Assembly (NCBI RefSeq): GCF_040750475.1
Contig: NZ_JABJVY010000008.1
Location: forward strand, 62,001 to 126,000
Length of the DNA: 64,000 nucleotides
From: Amorphus sp040750475
GTDB taxonomy: Bacteria; Pseudomonadota; Alphaproteobacteria; Rhizobiales; Amorphaceae
Reading direction: 5' to 3'
The notes below the pieces were generated by a model. The model saw only the letters and a list, made by a program, of their open reading frames with translations. It ran no database searches and was not told where the DNA came from. Of the stretch, positions 43,519 to 52,669 are shown in pieces; within the stretch, counting starts at the first letter, position 1, and every line of letters starts with the position of its first letter. Position numbers and translations under genes: made by a program.

Positions 43519-43848
43519 GTGACCTATGCCTATCTCTTGATTGCGATCTGCTGCGAGGTGGTGGCGACGTCGGCGCTGAAGGAGACCCACGGCTTCACCC
43601 GGTTGACGCCGTCGATTGTGACGGTGATCGGCTACGCGCTCGCCTTCTACTTCCTGTCATTGCCGCTGAGGACGATCCCGGTCGGCGTGGTCTACGCGGT
43701 CTGGTCCGGGGCCGGCATCGTGCTGATTGCCGCCATCGGCTTCTTCGTGTTCCGCCAGAAGCTGGACCTCGGCGCCCTCGTCGGCCTGGCGCTGATCGTC
43801 TCCGGCGTGCTGGTGGTCAACCTGTTCTCCAACACGCTGAACCATTGA
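43519..43848 (+). CDS. Small multidrug resistance (SMR) efflux protein, EmrE/Qac type
   Basis: This 109-residue, four-helix membrane protein starts at a GTG behind GGGAGGAAG. The essential glutamate is in AICCEVVATSALK (Glu13), followed by the typical GFTRLTPS. YAVWSGAGIVLIAAIGF matches the EmrE/Qac subtype rather than the guanidine exporter subtype. It exchanges protons for cationic drugs or quaternary amines as a dimer. It stands alone. A 26-base-loop inverted repeat (TCTCCGCC at 43372, GGCGGAGA at 43406) lies upstream in the 290-base gap. I saw no guanidine riboswitch hairpin pair there. Confidence 0.92.
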   Translation: MTYAYLLIAICCEVVATSALKETHGFTRLTPSIVTVIGYALAFYFLSLPLRTIPVGVVYAVWSGAGIVLIAAIGFFVFRQKLDLGALVGLALIVSGVLVVNLFSNTLNH

Positions 43849-43981
43849 CCTCTCCGACTGGCCGTACGTCCCTGCGCCATTGACAAAGCCTGTCGATCCC
43901 CACCCGGTAAGGCTGGATTGTTCACACCGCCATCCCCGAACTGCAGCCGGGAACGGCGGCCGCACAGGGATCGACCTTGCT

Positions 43982-45067
43982 CTACGCAGGCAGCTCGAAT
44001 GCGGCGATGTGGTTGTCCCAAGCAATGTTGGGATCTTCCCGCACGAGCCCGCCATTCTGCCAGAGGTGGCCGCGTCCATCGCTGTAGACGAAGCCGGAGC
44101 CGAACGACGTGAGCCCGCACACATCGGGCACGTCGCGGTCGGCCAGCACTTGCCGGCTCTCCACGTCGAACACGGTCATCGCGCCCCCGCGCGGGCTGGT
44201 GCTCGCCACCCGCTTGCCGTCGCGGCTGGTCGCCATCGCGCCGATATAGTGGTTCATGTGCCGGTAGATCTCCGGGTCCGCCGCCACTGGGCGTGCCTCG
44301 CCGCCGCGCTTGTGGCTGCCGACCAGCTCGACCTCGTCGGTGAGCGGCCCTTCATACTGTCCGCCGAACCAGACCGAGCCGTCGCCGGCTTCGCTCAGAT
44401 GGCGGATCGACATTTTCTGATAGGCCGCCGGCAGCACCGCACGTTCGATCAGGTCGCCGGTTTCCGCATCGACATAGGCCAGGCACGGGTCCATCGTCGC
44501 CAGATTCAGCTTCATACGCGGAAAATCCGGATGGGTCGCAAGCCCGCCATTGGCGATCGCGATGGTGCGGCCATCGGACATCATCAGCGCCTGGTGCGGA
44601 CCGATCCCGCCGGCATCGAGCTCTCCGATTCGAGCATAGTCCGCGCCAGCATCGTAAACGCCGATCACGCCGCGCTCTCCGTCGAAGTCGTTCTCGGTCG
44701 CATAAAGCAGCCGTCCGTCCGGCGAGAAAAAGCCGTGGCCGTAGAAGTGGCGATCCTCCGGCGGCGTGAACACCAGCTTGCGCTTGCGCCCGACGAGATC
44801 GATCACCATTGCGAAGCGGTCGGGACGGCGCGCGAACACCACCGCCGTGGTCCGGTCGGCGGTGACGGCGGCATCATGGCCGCGCCGCTCCAGCGGCACG
44901 GAAAACAGCACCCGGCCGTCGAGATCGAACACGGCGGCGACATTGCCGCCCCCTTCCTGACGGCAGGCCAGGAAAGCCGGCTGACCATTGGCATGGGCGA
45001 AACGGCAGAACGGGAGAAAGCCGAGGCTCGCCATTCCGGCGAGAACGGCGCGACGATCAAAGTCCAT
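43982..45067 (-). CDS. DUF1513 beta-propeller protein with Tat-like signal
   Basis: The protein has 361 residues from the ATG at 45067. DRRAVLAGMASLGFLPF is a twin-arginine-like signal ending near ANG (about 27). The body is a seven-bladed-propeller-type sequence with repeated blade motifs such as FFSPDGRLLYATENDFDGERGVIGVYDA and TSRDGKRVASTSPRGGAMTVFD, which place it in the DUF1513 family. The function is unproven; the gene almost always accompanies imelysin and di-heme oxidoreductase genes, so a periplasmic part in iron acquisition is likely. It is the last gene of the cluster. Confidence 0.85.
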   Translation of the reverse strand: MDFDRRAVLAGMASLGFLPFCRFAHANGQPAFLACRQEGGGNVAAVFDLDGRVLFSVPLERRGHDAAVTADRTTAVVFARRPDRFAMVIDLVGRKRKLVFTPPEDRHFYGHGFFSPDGRLLYATENDFDGERGVIGVYDAGADYARIGELDAGGIGPHQALMMSDGRTIAIANGGLATHPDFPRMKLNLATMDPCLAYVDAETGDLIERAVLPAAYQKMSIRHLSEAGDGSVWFGGQYEGPLTDEVELVGSHKRGGEARPVAADPEIYRHMNHYIGAMATSRDGKRVASTSPRGGAMTVFDVESRQVLADRDVPDVCGLTSFGSGFVYSDGRGHLWQNGGLVREDPNIAWDNHIAAFELPA

Positions 45068-45176
45068 GGAAAAACTCCGATCCAATGGCCCTTTCAGGGC
45101 GCAGGCGGGGCGGTATTCCTGAAGGCGCGGGAAAGAGGAAGCGCATGTCCGGCTCCCGATCTGTTCGCAGGGCCGC

Positions 45177-46298
45177 TCAATCCCCATCGAGGGAATTGAA
45201 GCCCAGGATCAAACCAAAGGCGGCAGGATAGCGCTCGGCGAAGATGGTCTGCGCGCCTGCGATCGGAATGCGCGCATAGGAGAGCTGCTCGTGCCCCTCG
45301 GGACTTTCGGCAAGCGCGATCCAGGGTTCGCCACTGTCATGCAGCTCCGCCAGCACCCGCTGCGCCTCGCCGATCTGAAACCGCAGCGAGCCGGCATTGT
45401 AGGCCTCGTCGTCCGGCAGCAGGTCCGCCAAGCCGCCTTCGTCCTGGAGGGTGACGACCGCCTGAAGGTTCGCCTCCATCGACGGCAGCACCATGCCCGA
45501 CCGCCAGAATGGCGCAAGCTTGGGTTTGGCATCGTCGGGCGTCTCGCCGATCAGCGCGCCGATCTTCATGTCGCCGACGATCTGAAGCTGCTCTTGGGCG
45601 GCGCGCAGGAACTCCTGTACCGCTTCGCCATGGGAGCGATAGACGGGATTGTCCGGGCCCGCACTTTCCATCAGCGCGCCATAGCCGTCCGCCGCCGTCC
45701 ACCCGTTCAGAATCTCCCGTGCCGAGGTCGCGATCGCACCGGCGATGGTCTGGGCATAGCGGCAGCGAAAGCCCGCCGGCGGTTCGGCCAGCGGCGCGGC
45801 GTCATCGTCGAACAGCACATAGTCGAGCGCGATCAGCCCCTGGACCGCAACGCTCTTGTCGCGCAGGCTCGCCACATCGGTGGCGCTGTCGTCCTCGCTC
45901 GCCAGGATGGCTTGCACCTGGCGCATGCCGATGCCGCGCCGGTCCGGCCAGAAGAACAGGCGCTCGAACCGGTTGTCCTCCCGCGCCGGTCCGAATCGGT
46001 AAGGCTCGACGGCGCCAAAGGCGAGCACGAGGTCGGCGAAGCCGTCGCGGGCCGTGACCAAGGCTTCCGGGCTCGGGTCTTCGCAAAGCGCCGCGATCGC
46101 CGCCTCTTCGGCACTGGCCGTGCCCATCAGTCGCTGGTAGCCGGGCACGATCACCCGATCCACGATCCGGGCCACCGTCGGCTTGAACGCCAGCGGGTCT
46201 TCCGGTGGGTTCTGGGCCAAGGCCGGTCCGGCGGCCAACGCGGCGACTGCAGCCACGACGGGCACGGCGGAAAGGCGGACTGAGAGAAACCGCTTCAT
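45177..46298 (-). CDS. Imelysin family protein
   Basis: The protein has 373 residues from the ATG at 46298, with a Sec signal ending AGPALAQ (about residue 29). It is predicted to be helical and shares the imelysin (IrpA-like) fold. FGAVEPYRFGPAREDNRFERLFFWPDRRG is the motif region. The classic GxHxxE block is not seen here in canonical form, unlike in the other imelysin of the cluster. Imelysin proteins are periplasmic or lipoproteins tied to iron uptake. Its ATG overlaps the stop of the di-heme oxidoreductase gene (TGATG), so the two are translated together. It may be a divergent partner of the second imelysin. Confidence 0.83.
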   Translation of the reverse strand: MKRFLSVRLSAVPVVAAVAALAAGPALAQNPPEDPLAFKPTVARIVDRVIVPGYQRLMGTASAEEAAIAALCEDPSPEALVTARDGFADLVLAFGAVEPYRFGPAREDNRFERLFFWPDRRGIGMRQVQAILASEDDSATDVASLRDKSVAVQGLIALDYVLFDDDAAPLAEPPAGFRCRYAQTIAGAIATSAREILNGWTAADGYGALMESAGPDNPVYRSHGEAVQEFLRAAQEQLQIVGDMKIGALIGETPDDAKPKLAPFWRSGMVLPSMEANLQAVVTLQDEGGLADLLPDDEAYNAGSLRFQIGEAQRVLAELHDSGEPWIALAESPEGHEQLSYARIPIAGAQTIFAERYPAAFGLILGFNSLDGD

Positions 46299-47887
46299 CA
46301 CAAGGACTCCAGGAATCGGATCAGCGCCGCCCGGTCGTCCGGCGGCATTGCGGCAAAGGCGTCGCGCGCCGGTTCGGCTTCGCCACCGTGCCAGAGGATT
46401 GCCTCCGTGAGATTGCGCGCCCGCCCATCGTGAAGGAAGTAGGTGTGGCCACTCACGTCCTCGGTCAGGCCGATGCCCCATAGCGGGGCCGTCCGCCACT
46501 CCGTCCCGTCAGCGTCGCCGACCGGCCGATTGTCCGCAAGCCCCTCCCCCATGTCGTGCAGAAGCATGTCGCTATAAGGCCAGATGAGCTGGAAGCGGTG
46601 CTCGGGGTTCTCGGCCTCCCGGCTGGTGACATATTTGGGCACGTGGCACGAGGCACAGCCGGCGCCGTAAAACAGCGACTTGCCCTTCAGAACCTCCGAC
46701 TCCTCAACATCGCGGCGGGCAGGCACCGCCAAGTTCTTGGAATAGAAGGTGACGAGCTCCATCACCGGGTCGGGCGCTTCGGTCTCGCCGAGGCGCGCCT
46801 GGACCCCGCTCAGCCGCTCCAGGCAGGCTGGCTGGTTCTCCGTGCAGTCGCCGCTGGGGTCGGGCACCTCCGGCGTGGAGATGCCGATGTCGCCGGAAAA
46901 AGCGTTCGCCGACTGCAAGCGCACCGTCGGCATGGATGCCTTCCAGCCGAACCGGCCGAGCGTCAGCTTTGCCGTTTCAGGGTCGCGCACCAAGTTGGGT
47001 TTGCCGGAAATGCCGTCCCCGTCGTCATCGTCCGGATCCGCATGGGCCAGGATATCGGCGGGATGGATCGCTTCCAGAAGGCCGAGGCCGATCATCGGCT
47101 GCGCGACCCGGGGCGACAACATGATTTCCGGGTCGGGCGGCCCGTAGCCCGGCTCGCCGAGAGCGTAGCTGGGCTGGCGCAGATGGACCACCTCGCCGCC
47201 CGCAAGCTCGACGGGCACCTCCTCGTAGGTGATCACCATCTTGCCCTCGGCGGGAAGCCCCGGCACCGCAAAGTCCTGAAGCTGGCCGCCATAGGTCGGA
47301 TCGGGCACGAACAGCAGCGCCTTGGTGGCCAGCGCCTCGCGATCGGCTTCGGTCTTGGGCGGCACCGACAGGCGCAGGAACATGGAAGTGGCGAGATCGT
47401 CCGGCCCGTCCGGCGGATGGCCGCGCCCGTCCTTCAGATGGCAACGCTGACACGAGCGCGCATTGTAGAGCGGCCCGAGACCGTCCGACGCCTGGGTCGA
47501 AGACGGCGCCGGCACCCAGAGCTTCTTGAACAGACCGTTTCCGAGCTTGAAGTCCTGCTCGCCCTCGAAACTGAGATTGGCCGAGGAATGGGAAAAGGAA
47601 TCGGCGTTGACGTGGGCGCGCGACGTGGCGGCGCCGGCCGACATGGTTTCGAAGCGCTCGGCCTTGGAAAAGTCGTCGGTCGCAGCGGTGACGGCCTTCA
47701 CCCGCTGCCGGTCCTTCTGACTGAGATCGGTCCGCTCTCGCGGCAGGTCCAACGCGTCGAGCGAGACGGGCTCGGGCTGGCCCCCGTCGGCCCCCGCCGA
47801 CCCGCTCGCGGCGGCGAATGCCACGCCCGCAGCAACGGCTCCGCTTAGGACCCACCGTCGCGCCGGCAGTTTCAGAAGGTCGACCAT
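46298..47887 (-). CDS. Di-heme oxidoreductase family protein (thiol oxidoreductase-like)
   Basis: The protein has 529 residues from the ATG at 47887, with a signal of about 33 residues. Two c-type haem motifs, CQRCH (146-150) and CASCH (411-415), plus the acidic DPDDDDGDGISG (about 284-295), a Ca-binding-like loop, place it in the DHOR family related to di-haem peroxidases. It is periplasmic and could oxidise or reduce iron or a thiol. It lies between the two imelysin genes in the iron cluster. A redox role that helps release or load iron is reasonable but not established. Confidence 0.87.
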   Translation of the reverse strand: MVDLLKLPARRWVLSGAVAAGVAFAAASGSAGADGGQPEPVSLDALDLPRERTDLSQKDRQRVKAVTAATDDFSKAERFETMSAGAATSRAHVNADSFSHSSANLSFEGEQDFKLGNGLFKKLWVPAPSSTQASDGLGPLYNARSCQRCHLKDGRGHPPDGPDDLATSMFLRLSVPPKTEADREALATKALLFVPDPTYGGQLQDFAVPGLPAEGKMVITYEEVPVELAGGEVVHLRQPSYALGEPGYGPPDPEIMLSPRVAQPMIGLGLLEAIHPADILAHADPDDDDGDGISGKPNLVRDPETAKLTLGRFGWKASMPTVRLQSANAFSGDIGISTPEVPDPSGDCTENQPACLERLSGVQARLGETEAPDPVMELVTFYSKNLAVPARRDVEESEVLKGKSLFYGAGCASCHVPKYVTSREAENPEHRFQLIWPYSDMLLHDMGEGLADNRPVGDADGTEWRTAPLWGIGLTEDVSGHTYFLHDGRARNLTEAILWHGGEAEPARDAFAAMPPDDRAALIRFLESL

Positions 47888-48100
47888 TCCACCAACCAAA
47901 TCATTCCAACCGACCGTCCCGCACCACCGACATGGAAGCGATCCGATCGAAAACGGCAGAGGGCGGACCGAGGCCCGCCCATCGCCATATCTTGTACGGC
48001 CTTGCCGTCGGAAGGATACCCCGCGTCCCGCGCCGGGCTCTTCTTCAGGCTGCGTCACGACGCCGCCAGGCAGCCTGCGTCAAGGTGCAAACTCGGGACA

Positions 48101-48132
48101 AGCGGGAGCCGGTTTATCAGTCCGGTCCCGCT
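48101..48132 (-). terminator. Hairpin downstream of the irpA-like gene
   Basis: AGCGGGAGCCGG (48101-48112) pairs with CCGGTCCCGCT (48122-48132) with one bulged base. It lies 18 bases past the irpA-like stop at 48150 on the minus strand. There is no T-tract, so termination may be partial or Rho-assisted. It also resembles the first palindrome of the tandem array at 7839 and may be a degenerate relative. Confidence 0.5.
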
Positions 48133-48149
48133 CTATCCTCTGGAGCCGC

Positions 48150-49415
48150 CTACTGGAAAACCGCGTTCGGATTGTCGAGGCTGTCGGAGCCTTCGAATTC
48201 GATCGCGTTCAGGTCCAGCGTGGCGACGGCCCGCTCGATCGACCGGGTCTGCTCGATCAGCCCATCGATCGCCGCCTGCACCACCGCGTTGCCGATGTCG
48301 TTGCCCTCGCCGATCATCTGGTCATAGGCCTCGACCGATTCCGCGCGGGCCTTCATGATCGCCATGGCAGCGACCGCGCCGTGGATCTTCTGCAGAAGCT
48401 CCTTGTTCACGGCCGGATCCTTGGCCGCGATCAGATCGCTGATCGACGGGCCCTCGACGACCGTCCCATCGATCCGCTTGTAGCGGCCGGTGTAGACGTT
48501 CTGGATGCCGATCTCGTCATAGTAATGCGAGTTGTGAGTGTTGTCGGCGAAGCAGTCGTGCTCCTCCTCCGGATCGTGCAGCAGCAGGCCGAGCTTCATG
48601 CGCTCGCCGGCCAGCTCGCCGTAGGAGAGCGAGCCCATGCCGGTCAGGATCGTGGAGAGGCCGGCCTGCTCGTCCTGCATCAGCGCTTCGCGCGCGTCGC
48701 CATTCTCGTCCCAGGCCGCGACCATGTCTTCCAGATCCGAGATCAGCAGGGTCGAGGCGGCCTTGAGATATTCGCCACGGCGGTCGCAGTTGCCATGGGT
48801 ACAGGCGTCGCCGCTGGCATAGTCGGTCGCCGGGCGCGAGCCCGCGCCGGCTTCGGTGCCGTTCAGGTCCTGGCCCCAAAGCAGGAATTCGATCGCGTGA
48901 TAGCCGGTCGCGACGTTGGCTTCGACCTCTTCGGCCTCATGCAACGTGTCGGACAGGAGCGTCGGCGTGATCTTGGAGGCGTCCACCTTCTCGCCGTTCA
49001 CCGTAAGATTCGGGTTGGCGATCACGTTGACGGTGTAGAGCTGGTTGACGTCCGACTCGGTGCCGTAGGAGGCATCGACATAGTCGATCAGGCCCTCGTC
49101 CAGCGGCCAGGCGTTCACCTTGCCTTCCCAGTCATCGACGATGGCATTGCCGAACCGGTAGGCTTCCGTCTGCTGGTAGGGCACCCGCGCGGCGATCCAG
49201 GCGGCCTTCGCGGCCAACAGCGTGGCCTCGCTCGGGTTCGCCAGGAGCGCATCGATGGAAGCATCGAGAGCCTGTGCGGTCAGAAGCGAATCCTCGTAGC
49301 CGGCATGCGCGATGTCGGCGTAGGTGGTCAGCACATCCTCGGGCGACTGGGCGGATGCGGTTCCGCAGAACGCCAGCGCCGAACCGGCGACGGCGAGAGA
49401 GAGTTTCCGGAACAT
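48150..49415 (-). CDS. Imelysin / iron-regulated protein A-like (IrpA)
   Basis: The protein has 421 residues from the ATG at 49415, with a Sec signal ending TASAQ (about 23). The imelysin metal motif is GYHAIEFLLWGQDLNG (the GxHxxE block, about 169-184). EVEANVATGYH and the long helical segments fit the M75/imelysin family, which includes IrpA and Pseudomonas ICMP-like proteins. It is periplasmic and thought to bind iron or haem. It starts 50 bases after the Cys-rich protein stop. The 262-base gap to the di-heme oxidoreductase gene contains a hairpin, so the cluster may be two transcription units. Confidence 0.87.
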   Translation of the reverse strand: MFRKLSLAVAGSALAFCGTASAQSPEDVLTTYADIAHAGYEDSLLTAQALDASIDALLANPSEATLLAAKAAWIAARVPYQQTEAYRFGNAIVDDWEGKVNAWPLDEGLIDYVDASYGTESDVNQLYTVNVIANPNLTVNGEKVDASKITPTLLSDTLHEAEEVEANVATGYHAIEFLLWGQDLNGTEAGAGSRPATDYASGDACTHGNCDRRGEYLKAASTLLISDLEDMVAAWDENGDAREALMQDEQAGLSTILTGMGSLSYGELAGERMKLGLLLHDPEEEHDCFADNTHNSHYYDEIGIQNVYTGRYKRIDGTVVEGPSISDLIAAKDPAVNKELLQKIHGAVAAMAIMKARAESVEAYDQMIGEGNDIGNAVVQAAIDGLIEQTRSIERAVATLDLNAIEFEGSDSLDNPNAVFQ

Positions 49416-49465
49416 TCCGTTCTCCTTCTTTGGGTCGGGGACAGACGGAGTTGTCGTGGTCGGGT

Positions 49466-49966
49466 TCAGTGAAAGCGTGCCTGGTTCGACCGGGCGACGA
49501 TGTCGGAGAGCACTTGCGCCGGCACCGGCATCAGGGTCTGACCGATCTCCTTGAGCGTCGACGCATACCGCCCCGCCGCATCGGCGATCTCGATGCCGCG
49601 ATGGCATCCGGCGAGCGCGGAGATGCAGCAGCCTTCAAGATCCAGGTCCCCGTGCTGGCAGGCGGCAACCAGGCCGACGGCCAGGCATTCTTCCCGGCAA
49701 AGATGGCGCGCGCCGCTCGGGAAAATACGAAGCGGACAGCCGGCGCAGCCCCTAAGCGTGCGCACGAATGCCGACAGATCCGAGACCGCGCGCCGTCCGT
49801 CGGCTGCGCCAAGCTCGGCCGTGTAGTAGCTCCACGCGGTTTCCCATGGCTCGATCGAGCCGCTCTCGTAGCCGGCCATCCAATGCCGGTAACCCTCGAC
49901 AACCAGCCGCTCCGGCTGTCGGTCGAGATAGGAGAGGCCGGCCGCGCAAGGCGTCTCTCGGCGCAT
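49466..49966 (-). CDS. Cysteine-rich protein of unknown function
   Basis: This 166-residue protein has no signal peptide, membrane segment or family I recognise. Eight cysteines are clustered between residues 74 and 121: GCAGCPL (74, 77), LCREECL (90, 94), AACQ (103), GCC (113, 114) and GCH (121). CxxC plus CxxxC spacing could bind iron-sulfur, iron or zinc. The N-terminal LVVEGYRHWMAGYESG and WETAWSYYTAELG are probably helical. It leads the IrpA-like gene by 50 bases, so it is likely iron-responsive; a cytoplasmic metal-binding or regulatory role is possible but not shown. Confidence 0.6.
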   Translation of the reverse strand: MRRETPCAAGLSYLDRQPERLVVEGYRHWMAGYESGSIEPWETAWSYYTAELGAADGRRAVSDLSAFVRTLRGCAGCPLRIFPSGARHLCREECLAVGLVAACQHGDLDLEGCCISALAGCHRGIEIADAAGRYASTLKEIGQTLMPVPAQVLSDIVARSNQARFH

Positions 49967-50445
49967 TTACGTCCCCCATCACACCTGACGGATATCCGGG
50001 CAACCGGCGCTTCCATGCGCCAACGAGAAGCCCGACCGCAGCCGTATCTCGACTTCGAGAACACGGCGTTTCGTCAAGTTAAAAACAATTCTAGACTAGG
50101 AATGATCACAACTGGAGCAATAGTTGGAATCGAATTGCGCCTCAACCATTATCTTTTTGAAGGATTTCAGTTCCAAAATAGAATAATTAAAATAACTACT
50201 GAAATTGCGAGCCGTGGATACGACCAACGGCCGGTGTGAGAGCCAAGCATCCCGACCCCGCTTTGCCCCCGTCCGGCGGCTTGAAGCCGCACCCTGCGCC
50301 TCGCTGGTTGGCAGTCGGACCTTTTCATTGATACTAATGTATACAGAGCCGACCGGCGGGCTGCGCTATCGTGGCAAGGCCGGTCCGGCTATAACGCGCG
50401 CGGGCGGATCACACCGAACCGTCCGGACGAATTTGGAGGGAACGG
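49967..50445. promoter_or_regulatory. 479-base divergent promoter region between the iron cluster and liv operon
   Basis: No gene is visible. The middle (about 50075-50215) is much richer in A+T than the flanks. It holds an imperfect palindrome TTCTAGACTAGGAA near 50092 and a perfect 8-base inverted repeat, ATTTCAGT (50164-50171) with ACTGAAAT (50198-50205), around an AT-rich 26-base spacer. The AT-rich part probably holds the iron cluster promoter, reading left from near 50100. The livK-like gene's own promoter is likely within 50325-50380. Confidence 0.45.
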
Positions 50446-51621
50446 ATGAAAGCAAAACGATTTCTGACCAAGGCCGGCGTGATTGGCGCCGCCCTTCTGG
50501 TCTCCGGCGCGGCAATGGCGCAGGACACGGTGAAGATCGGTCTGATTTTGCCGATGACCGGTCCGTTCGCGTCGACCGGGCGCCAGATTTCGACCGCCGC
50601 CGAGGCCTACATGGCGACCCACGGGGACGAGGTCGCCGGTACCAAGGTCGAGCTGATCCTCGAAGACGACGGCGGCGTGCCGGACCAGACCAAGCGGATC
50701 GCCCAGGAGATGGTCGTCAACGAAGGCGTGAAGGTGCTCGCCGGTTTCGGCCTGACGCCGCTTGCGTTCGCGGCCGCGCCGATCGCCACCCAGGCGAAGG
50801 TCCCGATGGTCGTGATGGCGGCAGCCACCTCCTCGATCACCGAAAAGTCGCCCTTCATCACCCGCACCTCGTTCACGCTGCCGCAGGCGACGGTGCCGCT
50901 CGCGCGCTGGGCCGCCGACAACGACATCAGCAAGGTCGTCACGGTCGTCGCCGACTACGCGCCGGGCATTGACGCCGAAAACGCGTTCGTCAACGAGTTC
51001 AAGAACCAGGGCGGCGAGATCGTGGAGAGCATCCGCGTGCCGGTCGCCAACCCCGACTTCGCGCCGTTCCTGCAGCGCGTGCGCGACGCCCAGCCCGACG
51101 CGGTGTTCGTGTTCGTGCCCTCCGGCGTCGGCTCCGCCTTCATGAAGCAGTTCCAGGATCGCGGACTGGCCGATGCCGGCATCAAGCTGATCGGCACCGG
51201 CGACGTGACCGACGACGACATCCTGAACGACATGGGCGACGTCGCGAAGGGCGTGATCACGACCCACCACTACTCCGCCGCGCACGAGTCGGCGGAGAAC
51301 GACACCTTCAAGCAGGCCTTCAAGGACGCCGGCGGCGATCGCCCGAACTTCATGGCGGCTGGCGGCTGGGACGGCATGGCGCTGATCTATCAGGCGCTGG
51401 AGAAGACCGGCGGCGATGCTTCCGGTCCGGCGCTGATGGAAGCGATCAAGGGGATGGAGTGGGAAAGCCCGCGCGGCCCCGTCTCCATCGATCCGGAGAC
51501 CCGCGACATCGTCCAGGACATGTACTACCGCGAAGTGAAGGACGTCGACGGCGAGCTCTACAATGTCGAGTTCGGCAAGGAAGAAGCGGTGAAGGATCCG
51601 GCCAAAGCCGCGAAGAACTGA
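50446..51621 (+). CDS. Branched-chain amino-acid-type ABC transporter substrate-binding protein (LivK-like)
   Basis: The protein has 391 residues. The signal peptide runs to AMAQ (about residue 26). The mature sequence starts DTVKIGLILPMTGPFASTGRQ and continues AYMATHGDEVAGTKVELILEDDGG, a typical type I periplasmic binding protein of the Leu/Ile/Val family. It captures amino acids, amides or aromatic acids. A strong hairpin follows, then livH, livM, livG and livF, which would give an excess of binding protein. The ligand cannot be read here. Confidence 0.9.
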   Translation: MKAKRFLTKAGVIGAALLVSGAAMAQDTVKIGLILPMTGPFASTGRQISTAAEAYMATHGDEVAGTKVELILEDDGGVPDQTKRIAQEMVVNEGVKVLAGFGLTPLAFAAAPIATQAKVPMVVMAAATSSITEKSPFITRTSFTLPQATVPLARWAADNDISKVVTVVADYAPGIDAENAFVNEFKNQGGEIVESIRVPVANPDFAPFLQRVRDAQPDAVFVFVPSGVGSAFMKQFQDRGLADAGIKLIGTGDVTDDDILNDMGDVAKGVITTHHYSAAHESAENDTFKQAFKDAGGDRPNFMAAGGWDGMALIYQALEKTGGDASGPALMEAIKGMEWESPRGPVSIDPETRDIVQDMYYREVKDVDGELYNVEFGKEEAVKDPAKAAKN

Positions 51622-51634
51622 CCGTTTGAAATCC

Positions 51635-51670
51635 TCCGCCCGACCTCGTTCACGAACGAGGCCGGGCGGA
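51635..51670 (+). terminator. Intercistronic hairpin between livK-like and livH-like genes
   Basis: TCCGCCCG (51635-51642) pairs with CGGGCGGA (51663-51670), with inner arms CCTCGTTC and GAACGAGG. Only single unpaired bases and a short loop remain. It starts 14 bases after the livK-like stop and lacks a T-tract. It is a likely partial terminator or mRNA-stabilising stem. Confidence 0.7.
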
Positions 51671-51808
51671 CCACGACCTGCATCCGACGATCGGATGCCA
51701 CGTTTCGCAAGGCGGTCACCTCGGCCAACCCGAAACACCCGGTTTCTAAGTTCCTCAAGATTGCCCCCACCGGTCGCCAACCGCGGCCGCAGATTCTAAA
51801 GCGAGCCG

Positions 51809-52669
51809 ATGCTGACCATTCTGTTCGACGGTGTCGCCTACGGCATGCTTCTGTTCGTGCTTGCCTGCGGCCTGGCCGTGACCCTGGGACTGATGAATTT
51901 CGTCAATCTCGCCCACGGCGCCTTCGCCATGGCCGGGGGATACCTGACCGTCGTCTTGATGAACGGTTACGGGGTCTCCTTCTTCCTGTGCCTGCCGGCG
52001 GCCTTCCTGGTCTCAGCGGTGCTCGGGGCCGTGCTGGAACGCGCCCTCTACCGCCACCTCTACAATCGCAGCCACCTGGACCAGGTACTTTTCTCCGTCG
52101 GACTGATCTTCATCGCGATCTCGGCGGTCGACTATTTCTACGGCGCGCGCCAGCAGATCATCACCCTGCCGGACATCCTGCGCGGCCGGATCGAGATCCT
52201 CGGCGTCCCGGTCGGCGTCTATCGCCTGTTCATCATCGCCATGTGCGCACTGATCATGGTCGCGCTTCAATATGTGCTGGCCTACACCCGGTTCGGCAGC
52301 CGCTTGCGCGCGGCGGTCGACGACGGGCGCGTGGCCAGGGGGCTCGGCATCAATGTCGGCGCCGTGTTCGCCATCACCTTCGCCGTCGGCTCCGGCCTCG
52401 CCGGCCTGGGCGGAGCGCTGGGCGCCGACATCCTGACCGTCGATCCGACCTTTCCCCTGCGCTTCATGATCTACTTCCTGATCGTGGTAACCGTGGGCGG
52501 CACTTCGTCGATCACCGGGCCGTTCGTCGCCTCGCTTATCCTCGGCGTCGCCGACGTCGCCGGCAAATACTACGTGCCGGCGGCAGGCTCGTTCGTGATC
52601 TATGCTGTCACGGTGGGCCTGTTGCTGTGGCGTCCTTACGGAATCCTGTCGCGGGAGGGCGCGCGATGA
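51809..52669 (+). CDS. Branched-chain amino acid ABC transporter permease (LivH-like)
   Basis: This 286-residue integral membrane protein has about eight helices. GLMNFVNLAHGAFAMAGGYLTVVLMN (about 29-54) is the LivH N-terminal hallmark, with GRVARGLGINVGAVFAITFAVGSGLAGLGGALG (about 172-204) as the EAA-like loop and following helix. It pairs with the LivM-like permease, whose ATG overlaps its stop, and with the two ATPases downstream. Confidence 0.93.
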   Translation: MLTILFDGVAYGMLLFVLACGLAVTLGLMNFVNLAHGAFAMAGGYLTVVLMNGYGVSFFLCLPAAFLVSAVLGAVLERALYRHLYNRSHLDQVLFSVGLIFIAISAVDYFYGARQQIITLPDILRGRIEILGVPVGVYRLFIIAMCALIMVALQYVLAYTRFGSRLRAAVDDGRVARGLGINVGAVFAITFAVGSGLAGLGGALGADILTVDPTFPLRFMIYFLIVVTVGGTSSITGPFVASLILGVADVAGKYYVPAAGSFVIYAVTVGLLLWRPYGILSREGAR

